A stretch of 35,237 bases of DNA, taken from contig JALVJO010000099.1 in NCBI GenBank assembly GCA_027028245.1, positions 1-35,237 of the forward strand, given 5' to 3'. Made by a program: the position numbers and the translations under genes. Each line of letters opens with the position of its first letter. Position 1 is the first letter of the stretch. Source of the stretch: Deltaproteobacteria bacterium (GTDB lineage: Bacteria > Desulfobacterota > Dissulfuribacteria > Dissulfuribacterales > QOAL01). This document shows positions 1-7,679 of this stretch, piece after piece. The notes beneath the pieces were generated by a model that saw nothing but the letters and a program-made list of their open reading frames with translations, made no database searches and was not told where the DNA came from.

Positions 1-1
1 C

Positions 2-490
2 CATGAGCTTACAAGAGAAGAGGTTCTTCGCGTACTGGAACTTGAAAAAAGGGACCGGGAAGTCCGTGCCCATGAGCAGGCCCATATAGCAGCCGGCGGA
101 CGATATGTCCGAAGCGGGGCATCATTCCAATATGAAACAGGTCCTGACGGGAAAAGATATGCAGTTGGAGGAGAAGTATCCATAGACACCACGGAAGAAA
201 AAGATCCCGAGGCCACCATCCGGAAGATGGAAACCGTCCGCAGAGCTGCACTTGCCCCGGCCCATCCTTCATCAAAAGACAGAAAAGTGGCAGCAAAGGC
301 CCAAATCAAGGCCCAAAAAGCCGCCCGAGAACTTTCCAAAACGCAGCTGCAGGCAGGCGAAACACGCTCATACAGCAAACAGGGAGGGTCTGCTAGGATC
401 CTGGAAAAAACTACCGGGCCAGACCCTGAAACAATAACAGGGTCTGGCGGTCCATCTATACCAGGCAGTCATATTGACGCCTATTTCTAA
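2..490 (+). CDS. SprA-like putative metalloprotease, 5'-truncated by window edge
   Basis: The frame is open from the left edge and ends at TAA 488-490, so only the C-terminal 162 residues are visible. The fragment carries the motif VRAHEQAHIAAGGRYV, with an HExxH zinc-site signature (HEQAH, codons from about position 71). It continues with a glycine-rich stretch (ETGPDGKRYAVGGEVSID) and then ETVRRAALAPAHPSSKDRKV. That string of motifs matches the SprA-related putative metalloprotease family (also annotated as 'CJM1_0395 family'), in which the HExxH and the AALAPAxPSxxDxxVAA block are the hallmarks. The C-terminal tail is low in complexity and rich in K, A, Q, G and S. The substrate is unknown. 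The family call rests on recalled motifs. No internal ATG is likely to be the true start because the HExxH lies upstream of the first in-frame Met. Confidence 0.8.
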   Translation, partial: HELTREEVLRVLELEKRDREVRAHEQAHIAAGGRYVRSGASFQYETGPDGKRYAVGGEVSIDTTEEKDPEATIRKMETVRRAALAPAHPSSKDRKVAAKAQIKAQKAARELSKTQLQAGETRSYSKQGGSARILEKTTGPDPETITGSGGPSIPGSHIDAYF

Positions 491-500
491 TCAACCTGAT

Positions 501-1775
501 CTATTTGACAATCTTGATTCTTCTTCCCCGCCTTTTGCCTTTGGAACCTGTATTGACCTTGAGCCCCAGAGAGAACCTCTTTTTCTGTCTCCTGGGCCTG
601 AAGGATCGTACATTTCTGACGGCAGGGGCCAAGGGATTTCTGGGTTCGAGACCGGGAATCTCCTGGCGTGAAAGCTTTTTGCCGATGAGACGCTCAATTC
701 GTTGAAGCTGAAGAGCATCATCGCTGCCGCTGGCAAAGGACACTGCAATCCCGCCGGCACCTGCCCTGCCGGTTCGGCCGATGCGATGTACATAGTCCTG
801 GGCCGCCTGGGGCATATCAAAATTGATAACATGACTTATGCCTGTAACATCAATCCCCCTGGCTGCAACATCGGTTGCCACCAGGAGCTTCACCCGGCCG
901 CTTCTCATGTCCTTCATGGTGCGGTTTCTTGCAGCCTGACTCATGTCTCCGTGAAGCGCTGCAGCCTTGTGCCCGAGCCGTCTGAGCTCCTTGGCCAGGC
1001 CGTCTGCCCCCCTTTTTGTGGCGGAAAATACTATGGCACGTTTAAGGCCTTTTTCAGCGGCCATGTGTTCAAGCAATCTTTTCTTGTGGGACAACCCGTC
1101 TGCAACGTACAGGCGCTGTTCCACTGCATCCAGGGTGAGCTTTCTGCCTGCCACGTCTATGCGTTCAGGCCTGTGCAGCAGCCTTGAAGCAAATTGTTCC
1201 ATTGACCTGTCAAGCGTGGCTGTAAAAAGCAGGGTCTGCCTGCTTTCAGGCGCAGCTGAGCTTATTCGTTCAACATCCCTCTTGAATCCCATATCCAGCA
1301 TACGGTCAGCTTCATCAAGCACCAGGACTTCCAGCCTTGAAAGGTCCAGACTGCCCCTTTCCAGGTGATCGATCAGCCGGCCAGGCGTGCCTACCACAAG
1401 ATCTATGGGCTGAGAAAGGGCCTTGAACTGGGGCTTATAAGAAACCCCGCCCAGGATCACTGCACTTTTAAGCCCCAGGAACCTCCCGTAGGTCCTGGTG
1501 GCCTCGGTAACCTGATTGGCCAGTTCCCTGGTGGGGCTGAGCACCAAAACCCTTGGGGCGCCCTTTCTGCCCCTTTTCTCTCCTGAAAGCATCTGAAGGA
1601 TGGGCAGCATAAAGGCTGCGGTCTTGCCCGTGCCAGTCTGTGCAGAAGCGACCAGGTCGCGGCCTGCAAGAATAACGGGAATGGCCCTTTTCTGAATAGG
1701 TGTGGGCTCGGTGTAACCGCATTTTTTCACGGCCTTGAGAATGGATGGCTGAAGTTCAAAATTGTTAAAAGACAT
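501..1775 (-). CDS. rhlE: DEAD-box ATP-dependent RNA helicase, RhlE-like
   Basis: 424 residues with a complete superfamily 2 helicase core. The N-terminal Q motif region is MSFNNFELQPSILKAVKKCG followed by EPTPIQKRAIP. Then come motif I (AQTGTGKT), Ia (PTRELANQV), GG and TPGR, motif II DEAD (VLDEADRMLDMGF), motif III SAT-type (FTATL), motif V (ATDVAARGIDV) and motif VI (HRIGRTGRAG). The C-terminal tail is short and strongly basic, as in RhlE/CsdA-type helicases that act on structured RNA (ribosome assembly, cold adaptation, mRNA decay). A GGAAA-type ribosome binding site precedes the ATG. It is oriented towards the SprA-like gene, with convergent 3' ends 11 bases apart. The exact subfamily (RhlE versus RhlB or SrmB) is uncertain, but the domain assignment is secure. 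Confidence 0.93.
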   Translation of the reverse strand: MSFNNFELQPSILKAVKKCGYTEPTPIQKRAIPVILAGRDLVASAQTGTGKTAAFMLPILQMLSGEKRGRKGAPRVLVLSPTRELANQVTEATRTYGRFLGLKSAVILGGVSYKPQFKALSQPIDLVVGTPGRLIDHLERGSLDLSRLEVLVLDEADRMLDMGFKRDVERISSAAPESRQTLLFTATLDRSMEQFASRLLHRPERIDVAGRKLTLDAVEQRLYVADGLSHKKRLLEHMAAEKGLKRAIVFSATKRGADGLAKELRRLGHKAAALHGDMSQAARNRTMKDMRSGRVKLLVATDVAARGIDVTGISHVINFDMPQAAQDYVHRIGRTGRAGAGGIAVSFASGSDDALQLQRIERLIGKKLSRQEIPGLEPRNPLAPAVRNVRSFRPRRQKKRFSLGLKVNTGSKGKRRGRRIKIVK

Positions 1776-2068
1776 AAATTTCCTTTCCCTTCCTTTTTAC
1801 AGCAGAAGGTTCAATTACGTACAGGCTGCCGGGGCAAACCATTGCCGCCGGAAAAAAACAGCCCTGCACAACATTATGGCATCAGCATCGTCGTCGCCAA
1901 CCGGTTGTGCCGCAAAAAACTTTTTAGGAGATTAAATACGGGAAGGGTCAGGAATACGATTAAAGACGAATCAACCGCTGCATATTCAACATGCCGGATA
2001 AATCCGTCTGCTTGTTAAGCCGGATGAAGGATACATGTATCTTGATAAAATACAAGCTTTATTTGCAA
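1776..2068. other. Intergenic stretch upstream of the RhlE-like helicase
   Basis: About 290 bases between the helicase start and the left end of the first repeat copy. No coding frame with a credible ribosome binding site was found. It probably holds the helicase promoter and a 5' leader, which is often long in cold-responsive RNA helicase genes, but no clear -35/-10 pair could be assigned. Confidence 0.4.
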
Positions 2069-2282
2069 GGAAGCATTCCCGGTTTGTCCTCTCTTTGTAC
2101 TACTGGCAAGGAAGGGGCATTTCTTGAAAGGTTTCACCACAAGGAAGCCAACTTCAGCCGCACTCAAGCCGGTAAGATTGGCCATGTCTTTATTCGAGAA
2201 GAATTTGAAATCTGCACAGCGGCTTGGTGAACCTTGAAAGAAATGCCCCTTCCTTGCCCGGGAACAAACCGAAGATCTCCCG
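2069..2282. repeat. MITE-like interspersed repeat, copy 1
   Basis: An element of about 214 bp nearly matching the one at 4828-5050. Its left end (GGAAGCATTCCCGGTTTGTCC) is the inverted complement of the right ends of the family, although its own right end (GGGAACAAACCGAAGATCTCC) is more diverged. Inside lies a second inverted pair: GGCAAGGAAGGGGCATTTCT near 2105 and AGAAATGCCCCTTCCTTGCC near 2239. The two copies share a long nearly identical core around GGCCATGTCTTTATTCG. It has no transposase gene, so it looks like a non-autonomous element or a family of structured intergenic repeats. Confidence 0.8.
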
Positions 2283-2333
2283 TTTGCAACAGAACCACAG
2301 GCTGGAAAAAATACTACGGCGAAAAAGCACGGG

Positions 2334-3599
2334 TTATCTTTTCAGCAGGGCCTTTCCCGGCCTGTACAAAGGGTCTGCCAGAAGGACCATCTGCCAGGAC
2401 AGATAGGGACACGAAAGCATGTAGGCTTCTGCCACAGTAAGTTTGGGATTGAAAAGCAGGCTGAAAAATAGACTGGGCGGCGGAAACGCCTGGACGTAAG
2501 GCTCTGATACGGGCCCAAGTGTTGCACAGGCCCCGTCTTTAAGAAGCATGGCGCACCACTGTCTTCCGCCTCCGTGGAGACTCTGGCACTCACCGCTTGC
2601 TATGTGATATGCCACGGCCCCCTTCTTCCACGTAAAGGCATCCACGTAATTTGCCAGGCTGTACCAGCCACAGTAGAAAACGGCATTGGTACATGAACCC
2701 TCTGCAAAAAGTGCCTTTTTTGTATCGACAATGGTCCGCAAGCCCTTTTGCCTGGCCACCTCTGCAGCCAGCCTCAGCCACTTGTCGTAAACCTGGTATG
2801 CAGAAAGCCCTGTCTCCGGCAGGGAAGGATACCTGCAGTCAAAGCAGGCCGAGCCGTTTAAGCCCTTTTCTTCTGCAAAAAGTCCGTCATCTATCATTCG
2901 AAACACGGTCTCAAGGTCTGGTGCGTCCAGCCTGGATACCATGAGTACCTCGGACGGCCTGATTAACCTTTTTCCAGATGCCCTTGAGGGGAAATAAAGG
3001 GGGTTTGGGATCCACCAGCCAAGGCTGTAATCTCCGTATCTTTTTAAGAGAGTAAGCTCGGAATCAACAGATGCGGTCTCTGAATGATGGTTGAGCACGG
3101 AAAGCTCTCGTTCTAACTTTCGTATCTCCTTTTTATACTTCTTCTTTCGTTTCCGATCCGTTTTTGGATCATCCATCAGGTCCTTTAAGGCCCGTATGCG
3201 TTCTTTTGTCTTGGCAAACGCCAATTCCTCGTGGCGGGTCATACCATCTGGTTTGATCCTGAGCGGTATGCCCATGGTCAAAAGAAGACATCTTGTTTTC
3301 ACGGCCCAGCCAGGCATCATCAGGACCCTTTTAAGGGGCCCTGCAATTGCAGCCTCAAAGTCTCTTCTTGAGATGGAATCAGAGACAGGGCATTTCAAGA
3401 CCACTACATTTTCCTCTGGAAGAGCGCGCTTTGAGACGTAGTACCGGGAGATCCTGAGAGAATCCCTGCTTTCAGAGTTTACTATCAAAAGGATTTCTTC
3501 AGGCTCCAGGGCCCAAAGACACCCTGGTGTAAAAAGAGACAGAACCAGCAGGTAAATATAGAACGGGATTCTACCCGGATAACGGCCTGGTATATGCAT
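2334..3599 (-). CDS. TIGR03790 family protein of unknown function, secreted
   Basis: 421 residues. The N-terminus has a signal-peptide pattern: basic MHIPGRYPGR, a hydrophobic stretch with IYLLVLSLF, and a possible lipobox-like cysteine in FTPGCLWA. The mature part begins EPEEILLIVNSESRDSLRIS, followed by YYVSKRALPEENVVVL. That opening, and the later blocks SRLDAPDLETVFRMIDDGL and HGGGRQWCAMLLKDGACAT, are typical of TIGR03790 proteins. No enzymatic role is established for the family, and none is proposed here. A charged helical segment around residues 125-165 (many K, R and E) interrupts the conserved core. The gene follows the 124-residue hypothetical gene by 27 bases on the same strand, so they may be cotranscribed. 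The start is the ATG ahead of the signal peptide. Confidence 0.82.
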   Translation of the reverse strand: MHIPGRYPGRIPFYIYLLVLSLFTPGCLWALEPEEILLIVNSESRDSLRISRYYVSKRALPEENVVVLKCPVSDSISRRDFEAAIAGPLKRVLMMPGWAVKTRCLLLTMGIPLRIKPDGMTRHEELAFAKTKERIRALKDLMDDPKTDRKRKKKYKKEIRKLERELSVLNHHSETASVDSELTLLKRYGDYSLGWWIPNPLYFPSRASGKRLIRPSEVLMVSRLDAPDLETVFRMIDDGLFAEEKGLNGSACFDCRYPSLPETGLSAYQVYDKWLRLAAEVARQKGLRTIVDTKKALFAEGSCTNAVFYCGWYSLANYVDAFTWKKGAVAYHIASGECQSLHGGGRQWCAMLLKDGACATLGPVSEPYVQAFPPPSLFFSLLFNPKLTVAEAYMLSCPYLSWQMVLLADPLYRPGKALLKR

Positions 3600-3626
3600 T
3601 ATTCCATGCCGACAGGTAGCGGCAGG

Positions 3627-4001
3627 CTAGCGGATGAAAAGATCATGAAGCAGGCTGAAGGCCTGCCCTGCCCATGAAAGAAGTGGTCCGGCATGATCTT
3701 CCTGGGGCTGACCAGAATCTTGTGATGCCTTGACCTTGAACAGAAGAGAGGTTATCTGCCGTGCTGTTTCTGCCTCGTCTGACAAGTCGGAAATATGCCG
3801 GGAAAGCTGCCTTTCATCCATCTTAAAAAAATCCCCTTTTACCATGGGAAGAGCAGCAGCCACCGCCTTGATGAGTGCCGCATGGGCATCGAAGACCTTG
3901 GCAGCGCATCGTTCCGGCCTGTCCTCTGCAAGTGCTGCCTCGGCCTCCTGGAGATGGATTCGTGCGTATTTGAGAAAGGTGTGGGTTCGAATCAGGCTCA
4001 T
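3627..4001 (-). CDS. Hypothetical all-alpha protein
   Basis: 124 residues, unrecognised. The sequence is almost wholly predicted helix: an N-terminal pattern FLKYARIHLQEAEAALAEDR, then FDAHAALIKAVAAALPM, and a C-terminal amphipathic segment. The layout (small helical protein with charged surface and alternating A, L and E) recalls HEPN-like or DUF helical bundles. However, the RxxxxH signature of HEPN RNases is not seen, so no function is assigned. Its ATG overlaps the stop of the upstream small gene by four bases (ATGA), which implies translational coupling. It lies in a minus-strand run between an FtsB-like gene and a TIGR03790 gene. Confidence 0.6.
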   Translation of the reverse strand: MSLIRTHTFLKYARIHLQEAEAALAEDRPERCAAKVFDAHAALIKAVAAALPMVKGDFFKMDERQLSRHISDLSDEAETARQITSLLFKVKASQDSGQPQEDHAGPLLSWAGQAFSLLHDLFIR

Positions 4002-4237
4002 GACCCGGATTCTGTAGGAACCGCTGATACGCCGGCACTGGACTGGGATGGGCCTCGCATGTTTTTATAAAGCTTCCTGGTCAGTATTTCATCCGCTGTC
4101 TCACACAATTGAAACAGGGCCTCCAGCATATCCAGCATTTCCGCCTGGCCGTCCTGGGTGCGGTATTCAAAATCCTCCTCCCAGCGGCCGCTTGCCAGGT
4201 ATTTCTTAAATTCTTCAATGCTTTCAAGGGTTATCAT
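3998..4237 (-). CDS. Small acidic hypothetical protein
   Basis: 79 residues from the ATG at 4237, beginning MITLESIEEFKKYLASGRWE. An in-frame ATG at 4273 would add 12 residues with no better ribosome binding site, so the shorter start is preferred: the extension (INAVFWTPLLI) reads like untranslated leader. The protein is acidic and helical, with DGQAEMLDMLEALFQLCETA in the centre and a disordered Ser/Pro tail. No domain was recognised. It overlaps the next gene by ATGA and follows the FtsB-like gene by about 50 bases, so the three probably form one transcript. Confidence 0.55.
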   Translation of the reverse strand: MITLESIEEFKKYLASGRWEEDFEYRTQDGQAEMLDMLEALFQLCETADEILTRKLYKNMRGPSQSSAGVSAVPTESGS

Positions 4238-4286
4238 AATTAGCAGTGGTGTCCAAAAGACAGCATTAATCAAGGTTGAAGGGAAA

Positions 4287-4607
4287 TCACTCTACAAATC
4301 TGTAGACCACCTCGTTTTTTCTTATCCAGCCGAGTTTCTGCCTGACTACCTGTTCTTGAAGATGCTTGTCCTTCTGGAAATCCTGGATCCTTTTTTTGAG
4401 CAGGGCGTTTTCCTTGTCGGCCTCTATGACACGTGCATACAGGACCTTTCTGTACTCCTTCATCCTGTGAAGCTTCCAGATGCCATAAGGGCCCGCCACA
4501 TCCCATAGCAGCAGCAGGAACAGGCAGACCACAAAAAAGATTGTGAACACCCTGGAATCAGCCTTGTTTTTTCTCTTTGTCCTGAGCCTGGATTTATAAG
4601 TCTGCAA
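4287..4607 (-). CDS. ftsB: FtsB/DivIC-like septum formation initiator protein
   Basis: 106 residues. A basic cytoplasmic N-terminus (RLRTKRKNK) is followed by one transmembrane helix (about residues 21-38, VFTIFFVVCLFLLLLW). A coiled coil comes next (about 45-90, with KVLYARVIEADKENALLKKR), then a short C-terminal domain ending in EEVVYRFVE-like residues (NEVVYRFVE). This is the normal size and topology of FtsB/DivIC, which bridges FtsL and FtsQ in the divisome. The start codon is TTG: a strong AGGAGGG ribosome binding site lies a few bases upstream, at about 4612-4618 on the minus strand. The two small genes downstream have no known division role. Assignment is by topology and end motif, so FtsL-like alternatives remain possible. 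Confidence 0.75.
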   Translation of the reverse strand: MQTYKSRLRTKRKNKADSRVFTIFFVVCLFLLLLWDVAGPYGIWKLHRMKEYRKVLYARVIEADKENALLKKRIQDFQKDKHLQEQVVRQKLGWIRKNEVVYRFVE

Positions 4608-4827
4608 ATATCCCTCCTGGCAGATTCAAACGCGCAGTTGACCCATTTTGGACATTCTTAGTTGAGCTTATCCTTTACCGCCTTGCCGGCGGACTCCTTA
4701 AAACCTGAAATCATCAATAATTTATTAAGGATAGACGCTGATAAATGGCTTAGTCAAGACCTTTCTGACATGAGCCAGTAAAAAATACGGTTTTTTGTAT
4801 CTGCAGCACCCTGCGAGCAGACACAAA

Positions 4828-5050
4828 GGGAGCATTCCCAGTCTGTCCCCATTAGTGCCACTGCAAGGAGGGAGTGTTTCTTGAAAGGTTTGACCATAAG
4901 GAAGCCAACTTCAGCCGCAGTCAAGCCGCTGAGATTGGCCATGTCTTTATTCGGGAAGAATTTGAAACTTGCACAGCGGCTTGGTGAACCTTGAAAGGAA
5001 TGCCCCTTCCTTGCCCTTCTTCATCCAGGGACAAACTGGGGATGCTCCCG
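4828..5050. repeat. MITE-like interspersed repeat, copy 2, with intact terminal inverted repeats
   Basis: An element of about 223 bp. The left end GGGAGCATTCCCAGTCTGTCC and the right end GGACAAACTGGGGATGCTCCC form a terminal inverted repeat of about 22 bp with a few mismatches. The core nearly matches copy 1, including GGAAGCCAACTTCAGCCGCA and a run from GGCCATGTCTTTATTCG onward. A second, internal inverted pair flanks the core. On the minus strand, both copies encode a similar short peptide starting MANL. There is no transposase. It occupies most of the gap between the FtsB-like gene and the methyltransferase gene. Confidence 0.85.
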
Positions 5051-5093
5051 ATACAGGTGAATTTGCACGGACTTATTGAAAAGTTAGGCTTTT

Positions 5094-5963
5094 TCAGCTG
5101 CAGGAAAATTCCAGTTCCTTTTTATCTATTACCATGAGACAGGTCCGAACCCTGGTCGTCACTGCAACCAGGCCATTGTCGTCGGCCAGGGACTCAATCT
5201 TTCTGAAAACCAGGTCCTTTTCGTCCTGAGTCAGCTCACGGTAAAGCTCCAGGCGCCATATAAGGGTTTCTGATTGCTCCTTTACAGGCCTGGTCCGTTC
5301 CCAGCACCCGTTGAAAAAGGTCAGATGAGGCGCAAGGCCGAGGCTGTACAGGTAACCGAAGGGGAATATCATGTCATGGCCCTTCTGGACAAGATCCTTC
5401 CCCATTATATCCCGGTAAAGCTCCTTGAGGAGCTGATTCTCCCTGATGCCTGCCCATGTCACGATTGCAAGGAATCTTCTTGAAATCCTGAGAAACTTCT
5501 TGATGTTTTCTGCGGAGCGTAAAAGGGGTGTCATGGAAACAAAGACCAGGTCGAATCTCTGGTCAGAATAAAATTCATGCCAGTCTTTTTGTATTGTTTC
5601 TATGTTCGAAAGACAGAGTTTCCGTGCCTTTTCCCTGAGTTTTTCAAGCATTCCGGCTGAAATATCCAGGCAGAATACTTTTTGACATTTTGTGGCCATT
5701 TTCACAGCATAGGTGCCTGTTCCACAGGCTATATCAAAAACAATATTTTTCTTGTCTAAGGCACCTTTTTGTTGCAAGATATCCATGACAGCTGAAACCT
5801 GTCTGCGATAGTCAGGGCATTTGTCAAGATCATCATAGGTTGCCGATGCCCTGTCCCAGGTATCAGGACGCATACATTTTTTGTTTACCGGGCCTTTTTG
5901 CAGGCCTGCGGCATATTCTTCCCAGAAAGCAGGATTTTTCGGGTCACAATCTTTAATCTGCAT
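5094..5963 (-). CDS. Class I SAM-dependent methyltransferase
   Basis: 289 residues. Motif I of the Rossmann-fold methyltransferases is clear at about residues 75-84 (VFDIACGTGTYAVKMA). It is followed by an acidic residue at the end of strand 2 (VFCLDISAGMLEKLREKA) and by the motif IV-like DLVFVSMTPLL. The N-terminal part is Cys- and Trp-containing (FWEEYAAGL, WDRASATYDDL), a layout of small-molecule methyltransferases. The substrate cannot be read from sequence. The gene is divergent from fmdE, with only about 50 bases between starts. A shared promoter region and a functional link to the FmdE/MoeA-like pair are therefore possible but unproven. Its 3' end abuts the second repeat copy. Confidence 0.85.
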   Translation of the reverse strand: MQIKDCDPKNPAFWEEYAAGLQKGPVNKKCMRPDTWDRASATYDDLDKCPDYRRQVSAVMDILQQKGALDKKNIVFDIACGTGTYAVKMATKCQKVFCLDISAGMLEKLREKARKLCLSNIETIQKDWHEFYSDQRFDLVFVSMTPLLRSAENIKKFLRISRRFLAIVTWAGIRENQLLKELYRDIMGKDLVQKGHDMIFPFGYLYSLGLAPHLTFFNGCWERTRPVKEQSETLIWRLELYRELTQDEKDLVFRKIESLADDNGLVAVTTRVRTCLMVIDKKELEFSCS

Positions 5964-6016
5964 CTTCTTTACCTCATGTTATGCTGACAGAATAAACCAG
6001 GAAGGATCTTTTCACC

Positions 6017-6607
6017 ATGAGTAATAAAACATTTGAGAGCCTGCTGGAAGAGTCCGTAAGAATACACGGCCATCTGTGCCCAGGCCAGGTCCTTGGAGTA
6101 CGCCTGGCAATGCTGGGTCTGAAGCTGTCTGGCATCTCAGATCCAAAAGGTGCTGACAGAAAAAAGCTGATAGTCTACGTGGAAATAGACAGGTGCGCCA
6201 CGGATGCCATACAGTCCGTGACAGGATGCAGCCTGGGCAAAAGGTCTCTGAAGTGGATGGATTACGGGGTCATGGCTGCAACCTTTGTCAACCTGGAAAC
6301 AGGAGAGGCCTTCCGAATCATTGCAAGGGAAGAGTCCAGAGAACTTGCAGCCCAATATTGCCCGGAGATTGAAAACAAGTACAAGCGCCAGATAGAAGCC
6401 TACAAGGTCATGAATGATGAAGAACTTTTCAGGGTTCAGAAGGTAAAAGTAAAGATACCAGAAAAAGACATGCCCGGCAGGCCTTCAAGGCGCGTGCAGT
6501 GCGAAATGTGCGGCGACTGGGTACAAGATCACAGGGATGTTTCTTTAAACGGAAGACTGCTTTGCAGGGCATGTGCCCAGGGCGGCTATTACCGGGTTTT
6601 GTCATGA
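6017..6607 (+). CDS. FmdE family protein with C-terminal zinc ribbon
   Basis: 196 residues. The N-terminal FmdE domain carries HGHLCPGQVLGVRLAMLGL (His17, Cys21). It also has the conserved block IDRCATDAIQSVTGCSLGKR (Cys60, Cys71) and then VMAATFVNLETGEAFRI. A C-terminal four-cysteine zinc ribbon follows (Cys162/165 and Cys183/186: CEMCGDW and CRACAQGG). FmdE was named as subunit E of molybdenum formylmethanofuran dehydrogenase in methanogens. Bacterial homologues stand alone and are often beside molybdenum cofactor genes, and their role is unsettled. Here the stop overlaps the start of a MoeA-like gene (ATGA), implying coupling. A metal or cofactor delivery role for a molybdo- or tungsto-enzyme is inference. 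Confidence 0.87.
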   Translation: MSNKTFESLLEESVRIHGHLCPGQVLGVRLAMLGLKLSGISDPKGADRKKLIVYVEIDRCATDAIQSVTGCSLGKRSLKWMDYGVMAATFVNLETGEAFRIIAREESRELAAQYCPEIENKYKRQIEAYKVMNDEELFRVQKVKVKIPEKDMPGRPSRRVQCEMCGDWVQDHRDVSLNGRLLCRACAQGGYYRVLS

Positions 6608-7665
6608 ACGAGCGGCAGTCTACATACTTCAGTACCCCGGGCAGCAGGCTGGTACCGGTTGATGAGGCTGTCGGCCTGGTAATTCCCCATGATATTACCG
6701 AAATAGTCAAGGGTAAAAAGAAGGGACCTGCTTTCAAAAAGGGGCATGTGATCCGGGAAAAAGACATAGAAAAGCTGAAGGACCTTGGTAAATACCACGT
6801 TTACTGCCTTGATTTCGGCCCTGAATATGCCCATGAAAACGAGGCGGGGCTCATGATTGCAAAGGCAGCCTGCGGACAGGGAGTCGAGTGCGACCTCAAG
6901 GTGACCGAGGGCAAGGTGGCATTCAAGGCATCCAGAAGCGGTCTTTTCCGGGTGGACAGGGAAAAACTTCTGGAGTTCAACCTCCTGGGTGATGTTATGT
7001 TGTCCACCAGGCACAGCAACAGCGTGGTGAACAAGGGCGACCAGGTGGCTGCAGGACGTGCCATCCCCCTGGTAATTTCAAGGAAATTACTGGATCAGGC
7101 CGAGACAATCCTCAGGGATGCCGGCGGCATTCTCCGGGTTATTCCGTGGCAGCTGAAAAGGGCAGCTATAGTTGTTACAGGAAGAGAGGTGTTCGAGGGC
7201 AGGATCAAGGATACCTTCGGCCCTGCAATGTCGAAAAAACTGCGTGCACTCGGCCTGGAGGTGCAGTCACTGGAAAAGGTGACAGATGATCCAGGGCTTA
7301 TATCAGAGGCAATCAGGCGAGCAATTTCCAGGGGTGCAGAACTGGTCATATGTACCGGCGGCATGTCGGTTGATCCGGATGATGTCACAAGAAAGGGCAT
7401 AAGGATGGCAGGAGCTCAAGACATGACCTACGGCACTCCTGTTCTGCCCGGGGCCATGTTTCTGGTAAGCTACATAAAGACCATCCCGGTACTTGGAATT
7501 CCTGCATGCGGCATGTATTTTAAGACTACGGTACTGGATTTGGTTCTCCCGAGAATCTTGATTAAAGAACGAATAGGCAGAAGGGAAATAGCGGCCCTGG
7601 GCCACGGCGGTCTTTGCCTGTCCTGCAAAAAATGCCATTATCCCGTCTGTCCATTCGGCAGATAA
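6604..7665 (+). CDS. MoeA-like molybdopterin-binding protein with C-terminal Cys cluster
   Basis: 353 residues from ATG 6604, which overlaps the fmdE stop; a longer upstream frame would run deep into fmdE and is rejected. The N-terminal half is a MoeA-like region (VPVDEAVGLVIPHDITEIV, then KGKKKGPAFKKGHVIREKD). The C-terminal half contains the MoCF/MoaB-type molybdopterin-binding fold: VVTGREVFEGRIKDTFGPA, ICTGGMSVDPDDVTRKGI and GTPVLPGAMFLVSY. It ends in a cysteine-rich tail, CLSCKKCHYPVCPFGR, with four cysteines that could bind a metal. At 353 residues it is shorter than MoeA (about 400), so it is probably a paralogue. Its pairing with FmdE suggests a role in molybdenum or tungsten cofactor insertion or sensing. 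Confidence 0.85.
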   Translation: MNERQSTYFSTPGSRLVPVDEAVGLVIPHDITEIVKGKKKGPAFKKGHVIREKDIEKLKDLGKYHVYCLDFGPEYAHENEAGLMIAKAACGQGVECDLKVTEGKVAFKASRSGLFRVDREKLLEFNLLGDVMLSTRHSNSVVNKGDQVAAGRAIPLVISRKLLDQAETILRDAGGILRVIPWQLKRAAIVVTGREVFEGRIKDTFGPAMSKKLRALGLEVQSLEKVTDDPGLISEAIRRAISRGAELVICTGGMSVDPDDVTRKGIRMAGAQDMTYGTPVLPGAMFLVSYIKTIPVLGIPACGMYFKTTVLDLVLPRILIKERIGRREIAALGHGGLCLSCKKCHYPVCPFGR

Positions 7666-7679
7666 AAAGGATATACATC

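Noticed and set aside
702-1187. Plus-strand frame of 161 codons within the RNA helicase gene
   Set aside because: Antisense shadow of DEAD-box motifs; no ribosome binding site.
1991-2230. Open frame across repeat copy 1 on the plus strand
   Set aside because: It follows repeat sequence, has no ribosome binding site, and is not preserved in copy 2.
3980-4000. tRNA T-loop-like string GGTTCGAATC
   Set aside because: No acceptor stem, anticodon arm or D-arm around it; it is inside a coding region.
2069-5050. Possibility that the two MITE-like copies form a composite transposon carrying the genes between them
   Set aside because: The copies are not flanked by detectable target duplications, no transposase is present, and the enclosed genes are housekeeping-like (ftsB-like, TIGR03790).
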